Shown one piece after another: positions 40,601 through 49,063 of a stretch of 51,600 nucleotides of DNA (position 1 is its first letter; the number at the start of each line of letters is the position of its first letter). Source of the stretch: Desulfobacteraceae bacterium (lineage in GTDB: Bacteria > Desulfobacterota > Desulfobacteria > Desulfobacterales > Desulfosalsimonadaceae). The translations under genes and the position numbers were made by a program. The stretch covers positions 1-51,600 of the forward strand of contig QZJS01000137.1 of assembly GCA_003597945.1 (NCBI GenBank). The letters run 5' to 3'. A model generated the notes under the pieces. That model made no database searches. It worked only from the letters and a program-made list of their open reading frames with translations, and was not told where the DNA came from.

Positions 40601-41535
40601 ATAGCGGGGCGGATCGCGACAAGCAGATCTGGCAATACCCGGATGAATCCGGATTTGAGGCTTTTGTGGGCAGACGCCTGGAAACATGCGGCATTGACCC
40701 CAAGGCATCGGTTTTCTGGTTTTATCCGTATAACCCGCATATCCCCAGGCTGATCCGTTCCCTTAAGCCCCGGGTCAAGGTGGTGGATCTTGTGGACGAT
40801 CACCGCACCTGGCCGGATCTGTCCGAAATCAAGCGTCTGCAATTGACTCTCCACTATCGGGAAGTGCTCAAATCAGCAGACCTGGTCCTGGCCAACTGTG
40901 AAACCGTCAGGGACGCGCTGGAAAAATACCATCCGGATATCCGGCTGGTTCCCAACGGCTGCGAGATCGCGCCGCCGCCTGAAGCCCCGTCGGACGGGAC
41001 TTTTGGGCGTTTTGCGGCCCTTGGCGGGCCGAAGCTGGTCTATGTGGGCAATCTGGAAAAGGGAAAAATCGATACCGGCCTGATTCAAACCATGGCGGAA
41101 AAGCGGCCGGATTGGCAAATCTGTCTGATCGGTTCCAACCATGCCAACCCGGAGATCATGGAACTGGACGCCTGCCCCAACATTCATTTTTTCGGGGTCG
41201 TGCCGTATCCCGAGGTCCGGGCATGGATCAGCGCCTGCGACGTCGCCATCCTGCCCCATGTGGATTCGGCCAAGACGCAATCCATGAACCCCTTGAAACT
41301 TTATGTCTATTGCTCCCTGGGCGTCCCGGTGGTGGCAACGGATATCCGCAATCTCGATGATCTGCGGTCCCATGTGGCTGTCGCGTCATCTAATGAAGAT
41401 TTTATCGCCAAGGTGGAAGACGCGCTTTCAAAAGGGAAAAAGGGGATTTCCGGCGATTTGCGCCAATGTCTGGCGGCCAATTCCTGGGACCGGCGGGTGG
41501 AGACGGTCATGACGCATCTGAAGGAGATCAAATAA
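37615..41535 (+). CDS. Multidomain methyltransferase / coiled-coil / double glycosyltransferase
   Basis: The 1306-residue protein has an N-terminal class I methyltransferase (motif I VEIGADYGDNT at 22-32; AVLIDGDHNWYTVY at 87-100; to about 260), a long Glu/Lys/Arg-rich coiled coil (about 270-415), one GT4-like domain (about 489-862, with KVVLFLGTPRPHKG near 696) and a second (about 905-1300, with GPKLVYVGNLEKG near 1138). It may span or tether steps of chain assembly, for example sugar transfer and methyl capping; WbdD-like terminators combine methyltransferase and coiled coil in ABC-dependent O-antigen systems. It is followed by a methyltransferase and ABC exporter genes 3-4 bp apart. Confidence 0.85.
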   Translation: MHPFWQSITQPLFEILKPREIVEIGADYGDNTRNLLEWCRRSGARAHVIDPFPKFDPENFKAEYGDAFVFYQGMSLGALPLIGRMDAVLIDGDHNWYTVYHELKLIEKAFIPDGLNRSDEYDGGLSGGQKPDEMPDKTDDQHFPLIFIHDVAWPYARRDMYYDPETIPEAWRMAYARKGIDPDSIDLVEEGGLNPHLCNARYAHNIRNGVLTAVEDFMRESSVPLGLVIIPVFHGLGVLFPKQMRDLHPKFDCFIQNLAMPEICGELVGGLEKTRVKQAIAIEENHRKIRELESTRRRETEAHAQSRRKLEQTIDGREKALAAAEEKARADAERYRAQIEESRLKILELEQSRREAHEAAEKEFLERKRKINHLDQQVQALEQKVRTMGQSEQRLKKEKDQLSRWMAQIQEQFNALINANRWIVGNALVSLVTLSALRKNRTTAADHIRRILNQYEFFRTYEQTMVPESRPAGGVRLPVSKTSYPRRRYNLTVAVIAWDVGHNPLGRAYLLAEALSRYFHVLLLGPMFKRYNTRVWAPLADARITVLPLPGDDFPGFLRTLEKVAPRIEADIVICCKPRLPSLQMGLMMKAFLNRPVFIDIDDYELSFFKQRSRLSLEDIRKQAYPDLKLPFEETWTRFAEGLITHADGWFVSNPALAEKFGGIMAPHARDEARFDPSLYDRQARRGELGIDPDDKVVLFLGTPRPHKGVTEVLEAVKACNNPHYKLCVIGTPPDRTYDQALRSRGGNSLIMLPDQPFDRLAENLVIADLICLIQDPESEISKYQLPAKVIDALAMGIPLLATETGPLASLVRAGVVTPVTQDSLAPSIDRMLSEADAHRRKQLEKRDLFLKQYSYAAIADTMLDPLLSALEKPRPLAEGTLGFTEVQRSLPEQEAGPGQQPSIKNGAIDIVVFWKQNDTGLYGRRSDMFIKYLALREEIGRIAVFDMPISIEALRGKAAGNGISHDRMIFRETLLRNWGVRDTKKVSFHTFIYGNSGADRDKQIWQYPDESGFEAFVGRRLETCGIDPKASVFWFYPYNPHIPRLIRSLKPRVKVVDLVDDHRTWPDLSEIKRLQLTLHYREVLKSADLVLANCETVRDALEKYHPDIRLVPNGCEIAPPPEAPSDGTFGRFAALGGPKLVYVGNLEKGKIDTGLIQTMAEKRPDWQICLIGSNHANPEIMELDACPNIHFFGVVPYPEVRAWISACDVAILPHVDSAKTQSMNPLKLYVYCSLGVPVVATDIRNLDDLRSHVAVASSNEDFIAKVEDALSKGKKGISGDLRQCLAANSWDRRVETVMTHLKEIK

Positions 41536-41538
41536 GGC

Positions 41539-42177
41539 ATGCACCGGACTTCCCTTGAAAATATGGCCCGGTTCCGCGAAACCTGGCTGGCCCGCCGGGA
41601 AAAGGATCCCCTGGTTATCCTGGATCTGGGAAGCATGGATGTCAACGGTTCCTACCGGGAGATGTTTGACCGGCCCCCCTGGATCTATAAGGGTCTGGAT
41701 GTGGCCCCTGGAAAAAATGTTGATATTGTTTTGAAAAACACCTACCACTGGCGGGAGATCGGCTCGGGAACCGTTGACGTGCTGATTTCCGGGCAGGCGT
41801 TCGAGCACATCGCGTTTTTCTGGATCACCATGCTTGAAATCGCGCGGATTTTAAAACCCGGCGGCATCTGCTGCATCATCGCGCCGTCGTCCGGCCCTGA
41901 GCACCGGTATCCCGTGGACTGCTGGCGGTTTTTTGCGGACGGCATGGATGCTCTGGCCCGGTTCGCCCGGCTTAAGGTGCTCGCCATTGAAACACCAACG
42001 GCCGGGGCCGCCCCGGCGAATGCGCAAAAAGACATGTGGAAGGATACGGTCCTGGTCTGCCGGAAATACCGGCTCTCTTTTTTTTACGCCCTGCGCCAGC
42101 GGTTCTGGCAAAAAATCATGCACTGGGTGCTGACCCGCCGGCTGCCCGTAAAATCGACCTTCAGGGATGACGCATAA
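41539..42177 (+). CDS. SAM-dependent methyltransferase
   Basis: The 212-residue protein has methyltransferase type 11 motifs: LVILDLGSMDVNGSY (motif I), YKGLDVAPGKNVDIV, DVLISGQAFEHI and ILKPGGICCIIAPSS. It starts 3 bp after the large glycosyltransferase gene and ends 3 bp before the exporter permease, so it belongs to the same polysaccharide operon. It probably methylates a sugar or a lipid-linked product; the acceptor is unknown. Confidence 0.85.
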   Translation: MHRTSLENMARFRETWLARREKDPLVILDLGSMDVNGSYREMFDRPPWIYKGLDVAPGKNVDIVLKNTYHWREIGSGTVDVLISGQAFEHIAFFWITMLEIARILKPGGICCIIAPSSGPEHRYPVDCWRFFADGMDALARFARLKVLAIETPTAGAAPANAQKDMWKDTVLVCRKYRLSFFYALRQRFWQKIMHWVLTRRLPVKSTFRDDA

Positions 42178-42180
42178 TCC

Positions 42181-42960
42181 ATGAAAACTTATCTTAATGA
42201 ACTTTTCAAACGGATGGATCTCATCAAGTACCTGGTGCTGTCGGGTCTGAAATCCCAGCACAAGAACACCTATCTCGGTTTTTTCTGGTGGCTGCTGGAT
42301 CCTGCTCTGCAGATCGTGATCTATTATTTTGTGGTGGTGGTGGTGTTCCAGCGGGCAAGGGGGGTGAATTACGGCATCTATCTGGCCGTGGGCCTGATCG
42401 TTTGGCGGTGGATGGCGTCTTCTGTCACCACGTCGGTTCGCTCCATTATCTCCCAGTCGTCCATCATCACCCAGGTCTACCTGCCCAAGGCCACGTTTCC
42501 CCTTTGCACCGTGCTGAGCCAGATGATCAATTTCGGGTTCGGGCTGGTGGTGGTGGCGGCAAGCCTTTTGTTTTTCCAGGTCAAGCCCGGCATGGCCCTG
42601 GCCTGGCTGCCTCTGGTCATCAGTGTTCAGTTGCTGCTCATATTGGCCATTGCGCTGATGGTTGCCTACCTGAGCGTGTTCGTCCGGGACATGGAAATGC
42701 TGATCCGGCATTTCCTGCGTCTGCTGTTTTATGGCTCCCCGGTTATCTGGTACGCGCACATGATCCCCGATTCCATGGTCTGGCTGATCAATATCAATCC
42801 CGTGGCCTGCCTGCTGGGGGCCTACCGGTCCATCATCATGGACAATGCGGCTCCCGACGTTTGGCCCCTGGTGATCATTGCCGGTATTTCAGCGGCAGCG
42901 ATTCTGGCCCTGGTGGAAGTCTATCATCTTTTTGAACACCGAATCATCAAAGCGCTTTGA
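42181..42960 (+). CDS. ABC-2 type polysaccharide export permease
   Basis: The 259-residue protein has six hydrophobic segments and the ABC-2 pattern of Wzm/KpsM permeases (YLVLSGLKSQHKNTYLGFFW at the start; GLIVWRWMASSVTTSVRSII; GSPVIWYAHMIP; NPVACLLGAYRSIIMD). It would export undecaprenol-linked O-antigen or capsule across the inner membrane with the ATPase encoded next. The coding region ends 10 bp before that gene. Confidence 0.9.
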   Translation: MKTYLNELFKRMDLIKYLVLSGLKSQHKNTYLGFFWWLLDPALQIVIYYFVVVVVFQRARGVNYGIYLAVGLIVWRWMASSVTTSVRSIISQSSIITQVYLPKATFPLCTVLSQMINFGFGLVVVAASLLFFQVKPGMALAWLPLVISVQLLLILAIALMVAYLSVFVRDMEMLIRHFLRLLFYGSPVIWYAHMIPDSMVWLININPVACLLGAYRSIIMDNAAPDVWPLVIIAGISAAAILALVEVYHLFEHRIIKAL

Positions 42961-42970
42961 TTATACGCCC

Positions 42971-44599
42971 ATGCCCCGACTCGCCTTAAACGCAATCTCA
43001 TCCGCAGCCCCGGCCTCCGGCAATGTTTCTCATGAATCAAGGGAGACTATCATCGCTTTTTCGGGGGTGGGGGTGCATTACCGCATGGGAAGCCGCCGGG
43101 AAGCCATGAAAACGCGCGTTATGGATACCCTGCTGGGCCGGCGTGTTACCGATGAGATCTGGGCGCTTCGCGGATTGGACCTGACCGGCGCCAGGGGCGA
43201 GATCATCGGGATCATCGGTTCCAACGGCGCGGGGAAAACCACGCTCTGCCGTGTAATTTCGGGCTTGTTGCGGCCCGATGAAGGGAGAGTGCGTATCTCG
43301 GGTTCGGTTTCGGCCCTGTTTTCACTGGGCACCGGGTTCCGGCGGGATTTGACCGGCCGGGAAAATATTTTTTTAAACGGCATGATGCTGGGGTTTAAAA
43401 AACAAGAGCTGACTTCCATGGCCGAGGAGATTATCGAATTCACCGGGCTCGGCGATTTTATCGACCAGCCGTTGAAGCGTTATTCCAGCGGCATGCGATC
43501 CCGCCTTGGATTTTCCATCGGCGCCATGCTGACCCCGGATATTCTTGTTTTAGATGAGGCATTGAGCACCGGGGACCTGGCGTTTTCCGATAAAGCCGGC
43601 GGGAAACTCAAGGAACTGATCGCCAGATCCAAGCTGGTGGTGGTGGTGACGCATAATCTCGATTTTGTGGAAAAATACTGCAGCCGGGCCATATGGATGG
43701 AACAGGGGGGTATCCGCGATCATGGCGCGCCCGAAGACATCACCGCCCGATACCTTGACCATCATGGCGTATGGCCCAAAAAGCGGCGATTGATCCAGTT
43801 GCCCGCCACCCCGGCTTTTGTCGGTGGAGTTCAAGTGGCCAGGATAGAAAGGCTCGGCATCCGTTATCCCCTTGACAATACCGCCTCCGATGGGCCGGAA
43901 GGCGCCGTGAGTTATCCGCCGGCGGGAAGGTTTCGGAAAAAAGAATTCTGGGCGTTGGAAGATGTCGATTTTACGCTCATGGAAGGGGATATTCTGGGGA
44001 TTATCGGATCCAACGCGGCCGGTAAAACCACGCTTTGCCGGGCGCTGTGCGGAATTTTAAGGCCGGATGCCGGCCACGTCAGTGTCAGCGGCCGGGTCAC
44101 CGCGCTGCTGACCTTTGGCGCCGGATTTCAGATCGAGCTTTCCGGAAAGGATAATATTTATTTAAACGGCCTGATGCTGGGCCTGACCCGCGGGCAGATC
44201 GACGGGCTGTATGCCGAAATTGTCGATTTTTCAGGGATTTCTCCAAAATTCATCCACCAGCCCGTCAAACATTATTCCGCCGGCATGCGGGCGCGTCTTG
44301 GCTTCAGCATCGTATCGATTATCAAGCCGGACGTGTTTATCGTGGACGAGGCGTTAAATGCCGGGGATGCGGCCTTTTATGAAAAAGCCGGGACCAGGAT
44401 CCAGGAATTGATTAAGGAAGCAAAGGCCGCGGTGATCGTCAGCCATAATATAAAGTTTATTGAAAAAATCTGTACAAGGGCGATAGTGCTGCACAAGGGA
44501 AGGGTCATGTTCGACGGCCCACCGGAGGCCGCCGTATCCATATACCGGGATCGGGCGGGCGACAGTGAGTTGTTTCCGGCCGGCCGCGCTCGGTTTTGA
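42971..44599 (+). CDS. ABC exporter ATPase with two nucleotide-binding domains
   Basis: The 542-residue protein has two complete Wzt/KpsT-type ATPase domains in one chain. The first has Walker A GSNGAGKTT (about 83-91), signature YSSGMRSRL, Walker B ILVLDEAL and H-loop VTHN; the second has GSNAAGKTT (about 345), YSAGMRARL, VFIVDEAL and VSHN. All catalytic motifs are intact. Wzt proteins normally carry one such domain and dimerise; here the dimer is fused and no carbohydrate-binding domain follows. The ATG at 42971 lacks a ribosome binding site; the frame extends upstream to 42878, inside the permease gene. Confidence 0.9.
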   Translation: MPRLALNAISSAAPASGNVSHESRETIIAFSGVGVHYRMGSRREAMKTRVMDTLLGRRVTDEIWALRGLDLTGARGEIIGIIGSNGAGKTTLCRVISGLLRPDEGRVRISGSVSALFSLGTGFRRDLTGRENIFLNGMMLGFKKQELTSMAEEIIEFTGLGDFIDQPLKRYSSGMRSRLGFSIGAMLTPDILVLDEALSTGDLAFSDKAGGKLKELIARSKLVVVVTHNLDFVEKYCSRAIWMEQGGIRDHGAPEDITARYLDHHGVWPKKRRLIQLPATPAFVGGVQVARIERLGIRYPLDNTASDGPEGAVSYPPAGRFRKKEFWALEDVDFTLMEGDILGIIGSNAAGKTTLCRALCGILRPDAGHVSVSGRVTALLTFGAGFQIELSGKDNIYLNGLMLGLTRGQIDGLYAEIVDFSGISPKFIHQPVKHYSAGMRARLGFSIVSIIKPDVFIVDEALNAGDAAFYEKAGTRIQELIKEAKAAVIVSHNIKFIEKICTRAIVLHKGRVMFDGPPEAAVSIYRDRAGDSELFPAGRARF

Positions 44600-44673
44600 C
44601 CCTTATTTCCAACAGGCCGTCGGCTGTTTGTAACCGGCCCCGGTTATTTTTGACCGGCTGTTCCGGCAGATCA

Positions 44674-45777
44674 ATGGATAGTAAGAAAAACAACATGGCA
44701 TCCATGAAATCGGGTTACGCGGGGGCGCGTTTGCGCCACATCATCGGCCGGTTCGGGCGGGAATGGGTTTTCCGGGCATTTGGGCCCAAAGGGGATGATC
44801 TTATCAACCGAATCCTGCTGCGATATTATCTGTGGAGATATCCGGGCTTTAATGCAGGCAATGGCGACAACGTCATTCCGGGGTCATTTCCGGAATCTTC
44901 GGGGGTGCCAAAAAAAAATTGCGGGAAAGACGGTGATCCCGGAATCACCGTGGTTATTCCGGTTTATAATGCTTATGACGCGGTGCAGGATTGCCTGGAA
45001 AGCGTCATCCGGTGGACCGCCGTCCCTTACCGGCTGCTGATCATCGACGATGCCAGCACGGATCCGCGTATTCGTTTTCTGCTGATGTCATTTGCCGGGG
45101 AGACGGCCCATGCCCGCGTGGTCTTTAATGATCAAAACCGCGGATATACCGCCACCATCAACAACGGTTGTAAAATGGCGGGATGCGATGACGTGGTGCT
45201 GCTCAACAGCGACACACGGGTGACCGAGGGGTGGCTGACAAAAATGGCGGCCTGCGCGAAAAGCAATCCCCGGATCGCCACGGTGACGCCCCTGTCGAAT
45301 GCCGCCGGGGTTTTTTCGGTACCGGTACGGAATCGGGTCAATCCAATACCCGAGGGTTTGTCCGTTGATGATATGGGCCGGCTGGTGGAACAACTGTCGC
45401 CGGGCCTGAGACCCAGGGTGCCCACCGGCAATGGTTTCTGCATGTATTTGAGCCGGGCCGCCTTGGATGTTGTGGGTGACTTTGATGCGGCAAGTTTCCC
45501 TAGAGGCTACGGCGAAGAAAATGATTTCTGCATGCGGGCGTCGCAAAAAGGGTTTATTCATGTGATCGATGATGCCACATTTATTTATCATCAGCGTTCC
45601 GGGTCCGGCTCCGCCGTAAAAGCGGCCGTGCTGCCGGAATGCATGGCGCGATTGCACCGTATGCATCCGCAATACCGGATCCGGGTCCTGCAATGGCTAG
45701 TTGATGATCCTATGGATGATTTTCGTCGCCGGCTACAAAACGCCCTGGAGCGATATCAGAGAAGGAAAAATGATTAA
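44674..45777 (+). CDS. Glycosyltransferase family 2
   Basis: The 367-residue protein has a GT2 domain from about residue 88: ITVVIPVYNAYDAVQDCLES, LLIIDDASTD, NRGYTATINNGC, LLNSDTRV (nucleotide-sugar metal site), GNGFCMYLSRAALDVVGDFD and GYGEENDFCMRA (catalytic base region). The first 80 residues are basic and may contact the membrane. Start is uncertain: the ATG at 44674 (MDSKKNN) is chosen; the ATG at 44695 and an upstream TTG at 44596 are alternatives. Probably adds a sugar to the exported polysaccharide. Confidence 0.87.
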   Translation: MDSKKNNMASMKSGYAGARLRHIIGRFGREWVFRAFGPKGDDLINRILLRYYLWRYPGFNAGNGDNVIPGSFPESSGVPKKNCGKDGDPGITVVIPVYNAYDAVQDCLESVIRWTAVPYRLLIIDDASTDPRIRFLLMSFAGETAHARVVFNDQNRGYTATINNGCKMAGCDDVVLLNSDTRVTEGWLTKMAACAKSNPRIATVTPLSNAAGVFSVPVRNRVNPIPEGLSVDDMGRLVEQLSPGLRPRVPTGNGFCMYLSRAALDVVGDFDAASFPRGYGEENDFCMRASQKGFIHVIDDATFIYHQRSGSGSAVKAAVLPECMARLHRMHPQYRIRVLQWLVDDPMDDFRRRLQNALERYQRRKND

Positions 45778-45814
45778 CGATTCCGGCATGACGGGCCATG
45801 GGATTGCCAAACAC

Positions 45815-45830
45815 TGGCATATATATTGCT
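45815..45830 (+). promoter_or_regulatory. Sigma-54-like promoter before a glycosyltransferase gene
   Basis: TGGCAT-N5-TTGCT matches the -24/-12 consensus, with GG and GC 10 nt apart. It would start transcription near 45841, 40 nt before the ATG at 45881. Found by pattern only. Confidence 0.5.
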
Positions 45831-45880
45831 ATATTTTACTAACGGCGGCATGGCGCGCCGGCATAAAGGCCGATTAACGA

Positions 45881-47014
45881 ATGCGCGTTTTGTTTAATTC
45901 ATACAATACCCTGGGCGCCGGCCCCGCGCATGTGACCAGATTCATGCTTACCGCGCTTTCCCGAAAAAAAGCGGGAACGCAATCGATGGTGATCGTGCCG
46001 GGAATCGACCTGTTTGCCGATTGCAAAAGCACGGTTTACCTTAAGATCCTTCGGCTGCCGGTGTTTGCGGGGGGTGTTCGCTATCTTTTCAGGGGCGTCT
46101 ATGATTTGTTCATATTGCCTTTGTTATCGCTGTTTTTTAATGCATCCGCGGTGATTGTGCTTGCAAATTATGCGCCCATGCCCGTAAAAGGTAAAAAGAT
46201 CGTTTTCATGCGGCATCCGTTTTTAATCGATGATCGCCATGAATTGCAAACCGGGTTGCGGGACCGGTTCATGGAGAAAATCCGGAAAATCGTTTTTAAG
46301 ATGACCCTCCGTTCAACCCACGGGGTCATTGTACAGAGTCATTATATGAAGCAGATGCTGTTAAAACATTACGGCAGGATCAAAACGGAAATTCACGTTC
46401 TTCCGAATCCGGTCAGCAATCTGATCGATACCGGATGCGGGGCCGCAAAGGTTCAAAACCCGTTTTCACATGATCGTGCCGTGCTGTACGTGAGCCGTTA
46501 TTATCCCCATAAGCAGCATGTTTTCCTGGTGCGGCTGGCCGATCAATACCGAAAAGAACTGCGGCGGCAAAACATCAGATTTTTCATTACCATTGATCCG
46601 GTTGTCTCCGGCACCGGAGCCCTCCGGCTGTTAGACGCGATCCGGGAGAAAGGTATCGACGACATCATCTGCAACCTTGGAGAGTTGCCCAATGCGGATC
46701 TGGCCGCGTATTACCGGTCGGCCCGCTGTCTTTTTTTCCCGTCCGCCGCGGAAACATTCGGCAATCCCTTAATTGAGGCCATGGCCTTCGGCCTTCCCAT
46801 CATTGTCCCGGATCTTCCTTATGCCAGATCGGTCTGCGGCGATGCCGGCATGTATTTCAAAAACGGCGATCCGGGCGACGCCTATGATAAACTGTCAGCA
46901 TTGATGGCCGATAAATCCGTTTATGATGCGTATTCCCAAAAAAGTGGAAAAAGGTTTTCAGCTTTTCCGACTACGGATCAATGGGTCGATCGGTTGTTGG
47001 AGATCGCGGCATGA
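45881..47014 (+). CDS. Glycosyltransferase family 4
   Basis: The 377-residue protein is a GT-B fold enzyme: N-terminal part FNSYNTLGAGPAHVTRFML, middle VIVQSHYMKQMLLKHYG, C-terminal AVLYVSRYYPHKQHVFL and the sugar-nucleotide site FFPSAAETFGNPLIEAMAFG with the usual E-x7-E motif. It retains the features for retaining glycosyl transfer. Upstream (45778-45880) lies a sigma-54-like element. Its stop overlaps the next start (ATGA). Confidence 0.9.
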   Translation: MRVLFNSYNTLGAGPAHVTRFMLTALSRKKAGTQSMVIVPGIDLFADCKSTVYLKILRLPVFAGGVRYLFRGVYDLFILPLLSLFFNASAVIVLANYAPMPVKGKKIVFMRHPFLIDDRHELQTGLRDRFMEKIRKIVFKMTLRSTHGVIVQSHYMKQMLLKHYGRIKTEIHVLPNPVSNLIDTGCGAAKVQNPFSHDRAVLYVSRYYPHKQHVFLVRLADQYRKELRRQNIRFFITIDPVVSGTGALRLLDAIREKGIDDIICNLGELPNADLAAYYRSARCLFFPSAAETFGNPLIEAMAFGLPIIVPDLPYARSVCGDAGMYFKNGDPGDAYDKLSALMADKSVYDAYSQKSGKRFSAFPTTDQWVDRLLEIAA

Positions 47015-47919
47015 ATTTTCGCGCGGCAAACGGCGCCGGAATCAAATTGAAGCATGTCGATATCATCATCGTCAATTACAACAGCACGCGTTATGTGCTC
47101 AAATGTCTGGAATCGATTCAACATCACTTGCAAAAGGAAATCAAAGCCGATATTCATGTGATCGACAATGCTTCTGCGGAAAATGCCGATATCATCAAAA
47201 AGGCGTTTCCAGGGGTGATGGTGCATAAAAACAGGACCAATGTGGGTTTTGCCCGGGCGGTGAATCAGTGCATGGCCGAAACCGCTGCGCCTTATATCCT
47301 GATTCTTAATCCCGATACCATTGTGGGCAAAGGTTTTTTCGAGCGTATGCTGGCGTTTATGTCGGAAAATCCGCATGTGGCCGTGGCGGGACCGCGGATC
47401 ATGGAGACAAACGGCATGGTTCAGGGATCGGCCAGGGCCTTTCCCACGCTTCTGACGGCCATGTTCGGCCGGAATACGTTGTTTTCGCGCCTTTTCCCGG
47501 ACAATCCGGTCACGGCCCGAAATGTGCTGACCGGATGCGGCGACATGCAAAATCCCAGACCCGTGGACTGGGTATCCGGGGCCTGTATGCTGGTCCGGCG
47601 AAGGGCCGTTTGCGAAGTCGGGATGTTTGACGACGGGTTTTTCATGTACTGGGAGGACGCGGACTGGTGCAAACGCATGTCCATGAAGGGATGGCGGATC
47701 GTCTATTTCCCCGAAGCCTTCATTGTCCATCATGTCGGCGGCAGTTGCGGCAACGGTGATGCGCGCCCGCTGATGGCGTTTCATAAAAGCGCGTATCGTT
47801 ATTTTTGCAAGCATTCGCCCTATGGTGATAACGGTTTTATTAAAGCCCTGGTTTTCGGCTCATTAAGCCTGCGTTTTTGCGCGGTGCTGGTCGGCCGGCA
47901 TCTTTTTAAGCGCAGGTAA
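47011..47919 (+). CDS. Glycosyltransferase family 2 (rhamnosyltransferase-like)
   Basis: The 302-residue protein has GT2 motifs: VDIIIVNYNSTRYVLKCLES, IHVIDNASAENA, RTNVGFARAVNQ, LILNPDTIV and DWVSGACMLVRRRAVCEVG, FFMYWEDADWCKRM. This is the WbbL/RfbF-like pattern common in O-antigen synthesis, often rhamnosyltransferases; the sugar is not certain. I start at the ATG at 47011, overlapping the GT4 stop by 4 bp; the in-frame GTG/ATG-like codon at 46981 is less likely. Confidence 0.89.
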   Translation: MNFRAANGAGIKLKHVDIIIVNYNSTRYVLKCLESIQHHLQKEIKADIHVIDNASAENADIIKKAFPGVMVHKNRTNVGFARAVNQCMAETAAPYILILNPDTIVGKGFFERMLAFMSENPHVAVAGPRIMETNGMVQGSARAFPTLLTAMFGRNTLFSRLFPDNPVTARNVLTGCGDMQNPRPVDWVSGACMLVRRRAVCEVGMFDDGFFMYWEDADWCKRMSMKGWRIVYFPEAFIVHHVGGSCGNGDARPLMAFHKSAYRYFCKHSPYGDNGFIKALVFGSLSLRFCAVLVGRHLFKRR

Positions 47920-48039
47920 AAAAGATGCGCGTTGCCCAGTTGCACGACGGACTCAGGCGTTGTCCGGCCAGAGCACATCGTGGATGAGACTTGCGGCAAT
48001 GCGTGCAAATAAAAACGGCATAATGCACATCGGATTTTA

Positions 48040-49011
48040 ATGATGAAAATACTGATAACAGGCGGCGCGGGATTTATTGGTTCCCATCTGGTGGACCGTT
48101 TGGTGGAAAACGGAGATGATGTGACCGTGGTGGACGATCTGAGTACCGGCAGCATGAAGAATATCCGGCATATTCAGCGTCGGGCCGGGTTTCGGCTGGT
48201 GGTCGATACCATACTCAATGAACCCCTTATGAAAGAGCTGGTGGCCCAATGCGATCAGGTTTATCATCTGGCCGCGGCGGTGGGCGTCAAGCTCATCATG
48301 AACCGGCCGGTGGAGACCCTTGAAACCAATGTCAAGGGCACCGAGATGGTCCTGGGCACGGCCAACAAATATAAAAAAAAGGTACTGATCGCATCCACCA
48401 GCGAGGTGTACGGTAAAATCATGAACGGCGACAATTCCAGGCCTCTGGTGGAAGATGCGGATCGTCTTATGGGTGCCACCACCAAGCGGCGCTGGGCCTA
48501 TGCCTGTTCAAAGGCGTTTGATGAATTTTTAGCCCTTGCCTATTTTGAGGAAAAAAAGCTGCCGGTGATCATCACCCGGCTGTTTAACACCGTGGGCCCG
48601 CGTCAGACCGGCCAGTACGGGATGGTGCTCCCCAATTTTGTTCAAAAGGCCTTAATCGGAAAGCCTATTATCATTTACGGGGACGGCAAACAGTCGCGCA
48701 GTTTCACCCATGTCGCCGACGTGGTGGAATCAATGGTCAAGCTCATGAATACGCCCGAAGCCGTGGGGCAGGTAATTAACGTCGGCAATGAGCAGGAAAT
48801 CAGCATCATCGAACTGGCGCACATGGTGCGGGATATGACGGGAAGCGAATCCGAGATCGAATTTCTGACATATGACCGGGCCTACGGTCCCGGATTTGAA
48901 GACATGCAGCGGCGTTCCCCGGATACGACCCGGCTTAAAACCCTGATCGGTTTTACCCCGCGGCATGATCTGAAATCGATTGTCCAGAGTGTTATCGATT
49001 ATTATCTCTAA
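48040..49011 (+). CDS. NAD-dependent nucleotide-sugar epimerase/dehydratase
   Basis: The 323-residue extended SDR has the NAD site ITGGAGFIGSHL at 6-17, the catalytic YACSK (YxxxK), and IYGDGKQSRSFTHVADVV and NVGNEQEISI, typical of UDP-sugar epimerases and UDP-glucuronate decarboxylases. It probably supplies an activated sugar to the glycosyltransferases; the exact reaction cannot be set. Two adjacent ATGs (48040, 48043) are possible. An intrinsic terminator follows the stop. Confidence 0.88.
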   Translation: MMKILITGGAGFIGSHLVDRLVENGDDVTVVDDLSTGSMKNIRHIQRRAGFRLVVDTILNEPLMKELVAQCDQVYHLAAAVGVKLIMNRPVETLETNVKGTEMVLGTANKYKKKVLIASTSEVYGKIMNGDNSRPLVEDADRLMGATTKRRWAYACSKAFDEFLALAYFEEKKLPVIITRLFNTVGPRQTGQYGMVLPNFVQKALIGKPIIIYGDGKQSRSFTHVADVVESMVKLMNTPEAVGQVINVGNEQEISIIELAHMVRDMTGSESEIEFLTYDRAYGPGFEDMQRRSPDTTRLKTLIGFTPRHDLKSIVQSVIDYYL

Positions 49012-49030
49012 GGCGGCCAAGCCGCTTTTT
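49011..49030 (+). terminator. Intrinsic terminator after the epimerase gene
   Basis: GCGGC-CAA-GCCGC followed by TTTTT (49013-49030), starting just at the stop of the epimerase gene. The stem is short but GC-rich, with a good T-tract. Confidence 0.7.
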
Positions 49031-49063
49031 AAAATTGTCGAACATTTTCTAAGTCGCTAAAGC

